Shown here piece after piece: positions 6,876 to 12,668 of a stretch of DNA of 13,161 nt. The notes beneath the pieces were generated by a model. That model was given only the letters and a program-made list of their open reading frames with translations. It was not told the origin of the DNA and made no database searches. Position 1 is the stretch's first letter. Every line of letters starts with the position of its first letter. A program made the translations under genes and the position numbers. This stretch comes from Clostridium sp. CAG:169 (GTDB lineage: Bacteria > Bacillota > Clostridia > Oscillospirales > Ruminococcaceae), in contig FR880230.1 of NCBI GenBank assembly GCA_000435195.1, forward strand, positions 973 through 14,133. Reading direction: 5' to 3'.

Positions 6876-6915
6876 CCAGCCTCCTTTCCAAAACGGAAAA
6901 GAGGCTGGGTTTTTT
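6876..6915 (+). terminator. Terminator of the MATE gene
   Basis: Stem CCAGCCTC (6876-6883) with GAGGCTGG (6901-6908), extended inward by TTTCC/GGAAA after one mismatch, loop AAAAC, followed by GTTTTTT. The bases 6916-6995 between here and the convergent peptidase gene show no gene and no good minus-strand terminator. Confidence 0.88.
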
Positions 6916-6995
6916 ATGGATTGCTAAACTTGCTCACCCTTCTCAGCACAAGTAAAGCAGGCAGAAGAGCCCTGTCCTGCCGTTGCATCCATCCT

Positions 6996-7874
6996 TCATC
7001 TGTTATCATCGCAAGCGTGATTTTCTTCTGCAAATCGGAAAAATTCTCGTGTGACCTCCTCTATCTCCAGGCGAATCAACTGCCCAAAGTCATACCTGCT
7101 GCAAAGGTCTTGAACAAATCTTGCACCAAGATAATATCCAACATCCGCTCTTCCGCAGTAATCCACCCAATCACCAAAGTACCTCTGATTGAATCTGTTC
7201 ATAACCGGCAAATCCGCTTGAAAGTCCATTAGAATCTGCTGAAAGTGCGCATCGCACCAGTTTTTCCATCCATCTTTGTTTTGATGATAATAAGAAAGGT
7301 CGTTCATCAGGAGTTGTTCAAAGTACATCGCAATCCCCTCGGTGAACAGCTGCCAAATAAAGTTTTGGCTTTGATTTCTGCCCTCCTGCTCAAATGCGCC
7401 GTATTGCTTATGGTAGATGTGCCCTAATTCGTGATAAATCAGCCCATACATCGAATCTTCATCATACCAGCTCAGTTCCAAAATCTTTTCAATCCCCAGC
7501 AGGATCACATCCCGTCCATTGATGTTCGTTACCCAGCCTGCTGCGTTACAAAGTCCAAGATACAGCACAATATCAATCTCTAATTCATGCGCAAAGCAAT
7601 CTATGATCCTTTGATTCAAACCCTTTGTAACACGAACAAAGGAAGTATGGAGCGTTTCCAGGAAAGGATGACCCTGCACCCTATTGAGAATCGGCAAAAT
7701 ATCGTCCTCATAGGTATAATTTCCGCTGTCTACATATTCTTTCAGGTCATCCTCAAAAATGTCCGATGTGTTTCTATAAATAGTATTGATATACTCTCTC
7801 CACCGCTTTAAATCAAACCTTCCATTACAAAACACCTCGCCTATTTGTGAGAATGTGTCTATTATCTGTACCAT
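6996..7874 (-). CDS. Putative HExxH zinc metallopeptidase, gluzincin-like
   Basis: A 292-residue protein with no signal peptide or membrane segment, so probably cytoplasmic. The catalytic signature is IYHELGHIYH, with H148, E149 and H152 as two zinc ligands and general base. FTEGIAMYFEQ follows, in which E179, 27 residues on, is the likely third ligand. GYYLGARFVQDL lies near 246-257. This order (HExxH, then EG-A-yfE, then GYxxG) recalls small predicted Zn-dependent peptidases such as the DUF2268 type, but I cannot assign a family firmly. The N-terminal third (1-100) is rich in acidic and aromatic residues and unrecognised. ATG at 7874 is chosen because AAGGAG lies 6 bases upstream; the frame also allows ATG at 7901 without a good ribosome binding site. 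Base use is visibly more A/T-rich than in neighbours, which suggests horizontal acquisition. It converges with the MATE gene and is not in an operon. Confidence 0.72.
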   Translation of the reverse strand: MVQIIDTFSQIGEVFCNGRFDLKRWREYINTIYRNTSDIFEDDLKEYVDSGNYTYEDDILPILNRVQGHPFLETLHTSFVRVTKGLNQRIIDCFAHELEIDIVLYLGLCNAAGWVTNINGRDVILLGIEKILELSWYDEDSMYGLIYHELGHIYHKQYGAFEQEGRNQSQNFIWQLFTEGIAMYFEQLLMNDLSYYHQNKDGWKNWCDAHFQQILMDFQADLPVMNRFNQRYFGDWVDYCGRADVGYYLGARFVQDLCSRYDFGQLIRLEIEEVTREFFRFAEENHACDDNR

Positions 7875-7923
7875 GTTCCTCTCCTTCCGATTCAATATCA
7901 TTTACACTCGATTCCATAAAACC

Positions 7924-7960
7924 ACAAAACCCCGACTGCACCGTGCAGCCGGGGTTTTGT
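7924..7960 (-). terminator. Terminator of the purine permease gene (bidirectional)
   Basis: Nearly perfect long hairpin: ACAAAACCCCG (7924-7934) with CGGGGTTTTGT (7950-7960), one mismatch, then CTGCA/TGCAG around a 3-base loop. It lies 14 bases past the stop at 7974 and just upstream of the metallopeptidase start, isolating that gene from read-through. Confidence 0.88.
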
Positions 7961-7973
7961 TCTGCTAAAAAAC

Positions 7974-9365
7974 TTACATTACGATGATAAAGCGCAGGAT
8001 GAACAGTACGCACAGAACGTACATGATTGGATGTACTTCCTTTGCTTTGCCTTTAAAGAGCTTGGTAATGGTGAAGAAGATGAAGCCTGCTGCAATACCA
8101 TCGGCAATGCTGTATGCAAACGGCATACAAGCGATGGTCATAAATGCCGGCAGTGCGCTTTCAAATTCTCCCCAGTTGATATTTTTGACACTTGCCATCA
8201 TCAGCACGCCGACGATAATCAAAACCGGAGCGGTTGCAGCGGTCGGAACCAGACCCAGGAATGGGGAGGCAACGATTGCTACCAGGAACAGCAAACCGGT
8301 GGTCAAGGAGGTCAGACCGGTGCGTCCGCCCTCAGAAACGCCTGCGGAGGATTCAACAAAGGTGGTAACCGTGGAGGTACCCAGAACAGCGCCGCAAGCG
8401 GTTGCAATCGCGTCTGCCAGCAGGGCGCCGTTGGCTCTTGGCAGGTTGCCCTCTTTGTCCAGCATATTGGCGCGGGTAGCTGTACCAATCAGGGTACCGA
8501 TGGTGTCGAACATATCGACCAGTACCAGAGAAATCAGCACCGAAACAACCGACATCAGCACAGAGCCGACACCTTCGCTGAAGTTGAACAGCTCGCCAAA
8601 GCCGTGGGTAAACTGCATAAAGGTCGGAGCCAGAGATGGGATGGAAATGCCACCGGTAGGAGCCGTTACGCCAACATCAATCCCCAAAGCAAACTGGAGT
8701 ACGCAGCCGACTGCCGAGGTAATCAGAATTCCTAAGAAAAGCGCACCCTTGACCTTTCTGACATACAGTACTGCCAGAACGATCAGACCAAAAATAGCAA
8801 GCAGGGTGGAAGCGCTGGCAAAGTTGAAGGCAGGGATTGGAGAAGCATCTGCCACAATGGTGCCGTCAAAGTTCTGATATTTGCCCGGGTCGATGGTAAA
8901 CTTGAGCATATTGGCATTTTTCAGACCGATGAAGGCGATGAAAAATCCGATGCCGACGCTGATTGCATTTTTCAGCTCCATCGGAATGGCGCGGACGATT
9001 GCTTCACGGACACCGGTGACGGTGATGATGATGAACAGACAGCCGGAGATAAAGACTGCTGCCAAAGCTGCCTGCCAGCTGTAGCCCATCGAACCACAGA
9101 TGGTAAAAGCAAAAAAGGCGTTAAGACCCATGCCCGGAGCCAGAGCAAACGGATAGTTTGCCAAAAATGCCATCAGGAAGGTGCCGATTGCCGAAGCAAC
9201 ACAGGTTGCCAGCATGACTGCACCGGCATCCATGCCTGCGGCAGACAGAATCTGCGGGTTGACAAAGATGATATAAGCCATGGTAAAGAAGGAAGTGATA
9301 CCAGCAGTCACTTCGGTTTTTACCGTTGTCTTATTCTCTTTGAGGTGGAACAGTTTTTCCAACAT
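7974..9365 (-). CDS. NCS2-family (AzgA/PbuG-like) purine permease
   Basis: A 463-residue membrane protein with twelve or more hydrophobic segments. It is recognised by AGITSFFTMAYIIFVNP (21-37), NYPFALAPGMGLNAFFAF (70-87), VDMFDTIGTLIG (283-294) and GTSTVTTFVESSAGVSEGGR (329-348), all typical of the adenine/guanine/hypoxanthine branch of the nucleobase-cation symporters. It imports purine bases, probably with protons; the exact base cannot be told from sequence alone. ATG at 9365 matches the family's usual N-terminus (LEKLFHLKEN) and has AGGAAG eight bases upstream; an in-frame ATG at 9386 is also possible, adding seven acidic residues. The gene is monocistronic with its own promoter and terminator. 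The leader is short and holds no purine riboswitch, although such permeases often have one. Confidence 0.92.
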   Translation of the reverse strand: MLEKLFHLKENKTTVKTEVTAGITSFFTMAYIIFVNPQILSAAGMDAGAVMLATCVASAIGTFLMAFLANYPFALAPGMGLNAFFAFTICGSMGYSWQAALAAVFISGCLFIIITVTGVREAIVRAIPMELKNAISVGIGFFIAFIGLKNANMLKFTIDPGKYQNFDGTIVADASPIPAFNFASASTLLAIFGLIVLAVLYVRKVKGALFLGILITSAVGCVLQFALGIDVGVTAPTGGISIPSLAPTFMQFTHGFGELFNFSEGVGSVLMSVVSVLISLVLVDMFDTIGTLIGTATRANMLDKEGNLPRANGALLADAIATACGAVLGTSTVTTFVESSAGVSEGGRTGLTSLTTGLLFLVAIVASPFLGLVPTAATAPVLIIVGVLMMASVKNINWGEFESALPAFMTIACMPFAYSIADGIAAGFIFFTITKLFKGKAKEVHPIMYVLCVLFILRFIIVM

Positions 9366-9400
9366 GTTTTCTTCTTCCTCTCTCATTTGTTTTCCTCGTG

Positions 9401-9422
9401 GGGAAATTTCCCTTTTGGGAAA
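9401..9422. repeat. Overlapping alternative hairpins in the purine permease leader
   Basis: The plus strand reads GGGAAA TTTCCC TTTT GGGAAA. In the minus-strand transcript the middle GGGAAA can pair with TTTCCC on either side, once with a 4-base loop and once as a 12-base palindrome. It lies between the transcription start (about 9426) and the ribosome binding site. Confidence 0.45.
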
Positions 9423-9432
9423 TCATGTCCCT

Positions 9433-9461
9433 ATTGTAAATTATTTTTAAAGTTTTTACAA
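9433..9461 (-). promoter_or_regulatory. Promoter of the purine permease gene
   Basis: Minus strand TTGTAA (9461-9456), 17-base spacer, TACAAT (9438-9433), followed by a start near 9426 and a leader of 40-60 nt. Bases 9462-9642 are A/T-rich with no gene seen. Confidence 0.72.
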
Positions 9462-9642
9462 GCACCCTTTTTCTGCCGCCTGCCACTTTTGCTCTGTTTT
9501 TGACAGATTTTCCCGCAAAAATCAGGCTATTTTTTGTATCAATAATACATTTAAAAGCTTATTTGTTCAGCTAATTTACTGTATTTCTAACAAAAATCAT
9601 GCAAAATCAAAATTCCTCTGTAAAACTTTGAAATGCACAAAG

Positions 9643-9686
9643 AAATGAGCGCCCTTTGCACATAAATGCAAAAAAGGCGCTCATTT
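9643..9686 (-). terminator. Terminator after the XhlA-like gene (bidirectional)
   Basis: Perfect 11-bp stem AAATGAGCGCC (9643-9653) with GGCGCTCATTT (9676-9686), extended inward by TTTGCA/TGCAAA. It starts immediately past the stop of the XhlA-like gene. The T-run is stronger on the plus side (TTTTTATTTTT) but present on both. Confidence 0.75.
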
Positions 9687-10001
9687 TTATTTTTGCAATA
9701 TATTTTCCACCCATACCACCAACATACCGCCGCCGACAGCGCTGCCCAGTGCGGTGATGACAGCACCGGCAAATTTTTCCCACCAGCGCAGAGGCTTCTG
9801 CTCAATAACCTGCAAACGCCTCGACTGGTGGTTTAATTCTTCATCGTGTTTTTTGATTAGTTCTCCCATTTCAATGCTCAGACGATTGAGCTTCTCACAG
9901 ATTTTCTCTAAATCTTCGATGCGCTCCTTGTCCCGCGCAAATCGCTCATCTTGTACCCTCTGTCGTTCCCGACACAGAGCGTCGCTGACTGTCTCCGACA
10001 T
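9687..10001 (-). CDS. XhlA-like phage hemolysin/holin-accessory protein
   Basis: A 104-residue protein with a long charged coiled-coil region (about 10-68, many Glu/Arg/Lys and heptad Leu/Ile) followed by WWEKF and a single C-terminal membrane segment rich in glycine and alanine (about 76-97, GAVITALGSAVGGGM). This is the layout of the XhlA family, which sits on the membrane and helps holins act in prophage lysis cassettes such as that of PBSX. The start at 10001 has AAGGAGG directly upstream. It follows the holin gene with a 26-base gap and shares its transcript, then ends at a terminator. No endolysin gene follows or precedes. The identification rests on architecture and context, since short coiled-coil proteins resemble each other. 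Confidence 0.68.
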   Translation of the reverse strand: MSETVSDALCRERQRVQDERFARDKERIEDLEKICEKLNRLSIEMGELIKKHDEELNHQSRRLQVIEQKPLRWWEKFAGAVITALGSAVGGGMLVVWVENILQK

Positions 10002-10027
10002 TCTCTCCTCCTTTTTGTTGTAGCAGT

Positions 10028-10351
10028 CTATTTTTCAGGATGCTTTTCATCCAGTCCCAGTGACTTCCACGCATTTTCGATGGCAACCTGAATGGCATCC
10101 GCATTGATTTTGATTCCATGCTCTTTGCATTGCTGCTCGATATACCGCTTGGCTTGTTCAAATTTTTTCTTTCCGTTCCCGGCTCCCAATAGAATTTCCG
10201 CTGCCTGCACCCCTGCAACAGCAAACTCCTTCATCAGCTCCCAGCGAGCGGCACTCACCTTGGAGCGAATCAGTGGAAACAAAATGCCGGTCATCACCGC
10301 CGAAAGCAGCGTAACGAAAACGACAATGATCTGTGTAATCTCGATGTGCAT
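10028..10351 (-). CDS. Phage holin, LLH family
   Basis: A 107-residue protein with one N-terminal membrane segment (about 6-28) and a soluble C-terminal part with AVAGVQAAEILLGAGNGKKK (44-63) and FEQAKRYIEQ, then IKINADAIQVAIENAW (80-95). That pattern, 'V-AAE ... G-GK-K---A', is the hallmark of the LLH-type phage holins (Phage_holin_6_1). Holins form membrane lesions that release endolysin or let proteins out. The start at 10351 has AAAGGAG eight bases upstream. It is the first gene of a two-gene unit with the XhlA-like gene. No other phage gene is recognisable in the window, so this is a prophage remnant or a domesticated holin (inference). Confidence 0.8.
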   Translation of the reverse strand: MHIEITQIIVVFVTLLSAVMTGILFPLIRSKVSAARWELMKEFAVAGVQAAEILLGAGNGKKKFEQAKRYIEQQCKEHGIKINADAIQVAIENAWKSLGLDEKHPEK

Positions 10352-10657
10352 TTATCTGACTCCTTTCTAACTGTTGTAAATTATCCTATGCTTTCTGCAT
10401 CCAATCCACTACCTGCAGACCTTCACCACACCTACAAAGCTCTTCTTACTAAGGTCCTGTGCTGTTTGCCTTGCCGCTGCCCATATACCAAATCTTCCTA
10501 CATACACCCGCACTCGGGAACCTTATCGCCGTGCCTGACGCCAAGAAACACCCTCCTGCTTTTTCTTTTTCCAAATAACACGCCTCCTTTCTTTCCCTTG
10601 TGAATCGTTTTCCATTCCTTTCCTGATGGTTCCTCCTTTCACCCACACCCCAAAGCA
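10352..10657 (-). other. Purine-rich leader upstream of the holin, possible micro-ORFs
   Basis: No convincing gene in about 300 bases. On the minus strand there are four ribosome-binding-like motifs: AGGAGG at 10637-10632, at 10588-10583 and at 10557-10552, and AAAGGAG of the holin itself. The one at 10557-10552 lies seven bases before a TTG (10544) opening a 31-codon frame ending at 10449. A 30-codon frame from ATG 10615 to the TAA at 10523-10525 is lysine/arginine-rich. They may be tiny late-phage genes, decayed genes, or chance on a purine-rich strand. I see no clear promoter for the holin in this stretch. Confidence 0.3.
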
Positions 10658-10693
10658 AAGGGGAAGTTGCCCTAAAAAGAGCAACTTCCCCTT
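10658..10693. repeat. Perfect 13-bp inverted repeat between the holin leader and the RHH promoter
   Basis: AAGGGGAAGTTGC (10658-10670) and GCAACTTCCCCTT (10681-10693), loop CCTAAAAAGA. The following bases on either strand are only weakly T-rich, so it may be a terminator, an attenuator hairpin or a protein-binding site. It lies 18 bases upstream of the -35 box of the ribbon-helix-helix gene. Confidence 0.6.
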
Positions 10694-10711
10694 ATCCATT
10701 TGTTATATTGA

Positions 10712-10740
10712 TTGCAAAGCAGCCCATTGCCTGCTATACT
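10712..10740 (+). promoter_or_regulatory. Promoter of the RHH gene with internal inverted repeat
   Basis: TTGCAA (10712-10717), 17-base spacer, TATACT (10735-10740) with an upstream TGC (extended -10 type). Start near 10747. Between the boxes lies AGCAG (10718-10722) - 8 bases - CTGCT (10731-10735), a short inverted repeat well placed for an autorepressor. Confidence 0.75.
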
Positions 10741-10760
10741 TTTTTGAGAGGTGACAGAGC

Positions 10761-10931
10761 ATGGACGATAAAAGAAAAACAGACAGACACGTTAATTCTA
10801 CAACATTCACAATTCGCATCGACTACAACTTACTTCATCAGTTTGATACGAAACGTCAAAAAGAAGGAAAATCACGTCGAGAAATCATTATAAATTGGAT
10901 AGAATCTTATTGTGACGAAAAAGAAGATTAA
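10761..10931 (+). CDS. Small ribbon-helix-helix (Arc/CopG-like) DNA-binding protein
   Basis: A 56-residue protein. After a basic N-terminus it has the RHH layout: a short strand TTFTIRID (14-21) whose side chains would enter the DNA major groove, helix A YNLLHQFDTKRQKEG (22-36), the turn K-S-R-R, and helix B REIIINWIESYC (40-51). The S-R-R-E-I-I turn-helix start is typical of Arc/CopG-like repressors, which bind as dimers. AGGTG seven bases upstream of the ATG and a strong promoter support it as a real gene. It is A/T-rich compared with the surrounding chromosome. It stands alone: no toxin gene follows, which argues against an antitoxin. It is divergent from the holin/XhlA pair and could repress itself or that unit (inference). 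Confidence 0.8.
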   Translation: MDDKRKTDRHVNSTTFTIRIDYNLLHQFDTKRQKEGKSRREIIINWIESYCDEKED

Positions 10932-11068
10932 TTGTTCTTTTTAAAAATTATTTGTGTAATCGCCATACTCCCTATTACCCGTTTACCAAATGACAGTAAT
11001 TTTGCATCTCAACAGGTAGCCTACTATGAATCAGCTTGTAAAAGCATTTCTCTTTTTCGATTTTAAGC

Positions 11069-11100
11069 AAAAAAGCCGCCCTACACGGACGGCTTTTTTT
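11069..11100 (+). terminator. Terminator downstream of the RHH gene
   Basis: GCCGCCC (11075-11081) with GGACGGC (11087-11093), one mismatch, loop TACAC or shorter, with A-run before and eight Ts after. It probably ends the RHH transcript after about 140 bases of untranslated sequence (10932-11068), in which no gene is seen. Confidence 0.8.
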
Positions 11101-11139
11101 CATATCACTTCTGTTTTTATTTCTACAACCGGTAACAAC

Positions 11140-11250
11140 TGTCGTCAAGACGTCGTCAAGGATTTTGCGGATGTCAATATGGATGCAGGCATCTTGCCGC
11201 AGATTGCAGAGCCTACCCTCAAGGAATCCTTTCATCATGCGGTTTCTTGA
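11140..11250 (+). pseudogene. Possible 3' fragment of a decayed gene
   Basis: About 37 codons ending in TGA at 11248-11250 use the C/G-ending codons of the window's real genes (GTC, ATC, GGC, CTC) and read NMDAGILPQIAEPTLKESF then HHAVS at the end. The stretch resembles the region between last helices of some MFS transporters, but this is only an impression. There is no start codon or ribosome binding site, and a terminator lies upstream in the same frame. A short direct repeat (GTCGTCAAG at 11141-11149 and 11152-11160) marks the 5' side. Confidence 0.25.
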
Positions 11251-11252
11251 CA

Positions 11253-11289
11253 AAAAGGAAAAGAGCCACCAGGTATTCCCGGCAGCCCT
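11253..11289 (-). terminator. Terminator of the tRNA operon
   Basis: On the minus strand AGGGCTGCCGGG (11289-11278), loop AATA, CCTGGTGGCTCT (11273-11262): twelve consecutive pairs including G-T pairs, followed by TTTTCCTTTTT. It begins four bases after the CCA of tRNA-Lys. Confidence 0.85.
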
Positions 11290-11293
11290 TTTT

Positions 11294-11369
11294 TGGTGAC
11301 CTATCGGAGACTCGAACTCCGGACACCCTGATTAAAAGTCAGGTGCTCTACCGACTGAGCTAATAAGTC
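11294..11369 (-). tRNA. tRNA-Lys (anticodon TTT)
   Basis: A 76-base cloverleaf on the minus strand: acceptor GACTTAT with ATAGGTC (two G-T pairs), D-arm GCTC...GAGC, anticodon stem CCTGA/TCAGG with loop CTTTTAA and anticodon TTT, T-arm CGGAG-TTCGAGT-CTCCG, discriminator A and encoded CCA. The CCA abuts the terminator. Confidence 0.97.
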
Positions 11370-11445
11370 TGGTGGGAGTTACAGGGCTCGAACCTGTGAC
11401 CCTCTGCTTGTAAGGCAGATGCTCTCCCAGCTGAGCTAAACTCCC
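11370..11445 (-). tRNA. tRNA-Val (anticodon TAC)
   Basis: A 76-base cloverleaf on the minus strand: acceptor GGGAGTT/AACTCCC, D-arm GCTC...GAGC, anticodon stem TCTGC/GCAGA with loop CTTACAA and anticodon TAC, T-arm ACAGG-TTCGAGC-CCTGT, discriminator A and encoded CCA. Its last base touches the first base of tRNA-Lys; both come from the promoter at 11477-11505. Confidence 0.97.
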
Positions 11446-11476
11446 ATATCACAGCTGTTTTGCTGTAACGTATGAT

Positions 11477-11505
11477 ATTATACGACATTATTTGGGGTTT
11501 GTCAA
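11477..11505 (-). promoter_or_regulatory. Consensus promoter of the tRNA-Val-Lys operon
   Basis: Perfect TTGACA (11505-11500), 17-base spacer, perfect TATAAT (11482-11477) on the minus strand. Start near 11470, with a 25-base leader that can fold as ACAGC/GCTGT. Confidence 0.93.
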
Positions 11506-11528
11506 CACCTTTTTTCAAAAAAACTCAA

Positions 11529-11565
11529 AAAAACTGCTCCGATTTAAAAAGTCGGAGCAGTTTTT
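11529..11565 (-). terminator. Terminator of the transglutaminase-like gene
   Basis: Perfect 14-bp stem AAAAACTGCTCCGA (11529-11542) with TCGGAGCAGTTTTT (11552-11565), 9-base loop; the minus-strand transcript then continues with T-runs. It lies nine bases past the stop. Confidence 0.9.
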
Positions 11566-11573
11566 AAAATTTA

Positions 11574-12557
11574 CTATGCAGCTTTGTAGTTGGAGGTGGA
11601 CAGGGTTGGGTAGGTAACGGTGGAATCTTTCACACGTTTGTCGCCCTTAACAGCGCCCTGCATGAAGTAATCATAAATCAGGTAGCTCTTGCTGTTGGCG
11701 CCCTTGGTCTGTGGGTCATCCCAGTCGGTGTCGACCTGATACCATTTGCCGTCTACCTGAACGTAGTTCCATGCATGGGTACCTTTTTCACCGATATTGT
11801 TGGTTGCATTGCCAACAACGATTACACATGGAATACCCTTCTGGTCGCAAGCATACTTGAATGCTTTTGCATAGCCGTCGCAAACTGCTTTGCCTTCTAC
11901 CAGAGGACCAACTGCCTGATGCTGGTTGTGGGTCGCTTTATCCGGGTTTGCAGGATACTGGGTCTTGTTGATGATGCCGTCATGGATTGCCTTGACCTGC
12001 TCATAAGTGGTAGAACCGGTCATCTTCTTTACTGCTTCGTTCATCTTGGCAGTGGTGTTTTTGATAGCGGTGGTGTTCAGCTTGGAAGCGGTCAGACCGT
12101 CTTTGCTGGCTGTGCCGTAGCCGCTTGCCGGACGTGGGTAGAAGGTCAGGGTCTTGTGGTCAGAGCTGACAACCAGGTTCTGCATGGTGTCCAGCCAGAA
12201 AATTTCCGGGTGCTCATCAAAAATCATCTGCAGGGAACTCTGGAATGCAGCATATACCTGCTTCTCGGTGTATCCCTTGATGCTGACGGTGATCTTATCT
12301 TTATTTGCCTTGAGTCCGCTCAGGAAGGTATTGTGCATGCTCAGCGCCAGCTTGTCTTTTGCCAGCTGGGTTTTGCACAGGTCATGCCCTTTGGAAGAGC
12401 TGGAAGAGCTGCTGGATTTTTTGCTGCTGGAACTGCTCTGCTCGGTCTTGGTGGATGGGGTGCTGCTACCCGGTTTGCCCAGAGCAGCCGAGGTGCTGAC
12501 AGCCATGCTCAGTACCATTGCCATTGCAAGAGCGGTGGAAAGAATTTTCTTGAACAT
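11574..12557 (-). CDS. Secreted transglutaminase-like (papain-fold) protein
   Basis: A 327-residue protein with a signal peptide (FKKILSTALAMAMVLSMAVS, cleavage near A24), then a low-complexity Ser/Lys linker (about 31-56, nearly all serine), an unassigned N-terminal domain (about 60-180) with EHPEIFWLD (115-123), and a transglutaminase-core domain (about 185-300). The catalytic triad is visible: C226 in AVCDGYAKAFKYAC, H261 in GTHAWNYVQVDGKWYQVD, and D276 at the start of DTDWDDP. Bacterial members act as cysteine proteases or amidases on, or cross-linkers of, cell-surface proteins or peptides. No LPxTG, SLH or C-terminal membrane anchor is present, so it is likely released or loosely wall-bound. 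AGGAGGAGA six bases before ATG 12557 and a good promoter define the start. It is a single-gene unit with its own terminator. Confidence 0.88.
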   Translation of the reverse strand: MFKKILSTALAMAMVLSMAVSTSAALGKPGSSTPSTKTEQSSSSSKKSSSSSSSSKGHDLCKTQLAKDKLALSMHNTFLSGLKANKDKITVSIKGYTEKQVYAAFQSSLQMIFDEHPEIFWLDTMQNLVVSSDHKTLTFYPRPASGYGTASKDGLTASKLNTTAIKNTTAKMNEAVKKMTGSTTYEQVKAIHDGIINKTQYPANPDKATHNQHQAVGPLVEGKAVCDGYAKAFKYACDQKGIPCVIVVGNATNNIGEKGTHAWNYVQVDGKWYQVDTDWDDPQTKGANSKSYLIYDYFMQGAVKGDKRVKDSTVTYPTLSTSNYKAA

Positions 12558-12619
12558 TATTTCTCCTCCTAATAATTTTTTGTCCTCTGAACCGTTTCAA
12601 AGAACTTCAGATTGCCCTC

Positions 12620-12648
12620 ATTATACAACATCCCATGTCGATAGTAAA
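12620..12648 (-). promoter_or_regulatory. Promoter of the transglutaminase-like gene
   Basis: TTTACT (12648-12643), 17-base spacer, perfect TATAAT (12625-12620) on the minus strand. Start near 12613; the 55-base leader holds a TCTGAA/TTCAGA hairpin before the ribosome binding site. Confidence 0.8.
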
Positions 12649-12668
12649 GAAAAAAATTGTAAAATTTT

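Noticed and set aside
9387..9462. Guanine or PRPP riboswitch before the purine permease
   Set aside because: The leader from the predicted start is only about 40-60 nt and lacks the conserved aptamer sequences.
10449..10658. Minus-strand 69-codon frame starting at 10658
   Set aside because: Its start lies at the edge of the 13-bp hairpin with no ribosome binding site, and its composition is unlike a protein; only the shorter TTG-initiated part deserves mention.
10761..10931. RHH protein as antitoxin of a toxin-antitoxin pair
   Set aside because: No toxin-sized gene follows on the plus strand before the terminator at 11069.
11026..11139. Plus-strand gene beginning at ATG 11026 and running into the fragment ending at 11250
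   Set aside because: No ribosome binding site, and the frame reads straight through a strong terminator hairpin at 11069-11100; only the last part looks coding.
10975..11253. Minus-strand 92-codon frame
   Set aside because: It overlaps the terminator hairpin and has poor codon use; it looks like the shadow of the plus-strand fragment.
11294..11445. att site duplication of a tRNA 3' end within the window
   Set aside because: No second copy of either tRNA 3' end was seen elsewhere in the window.
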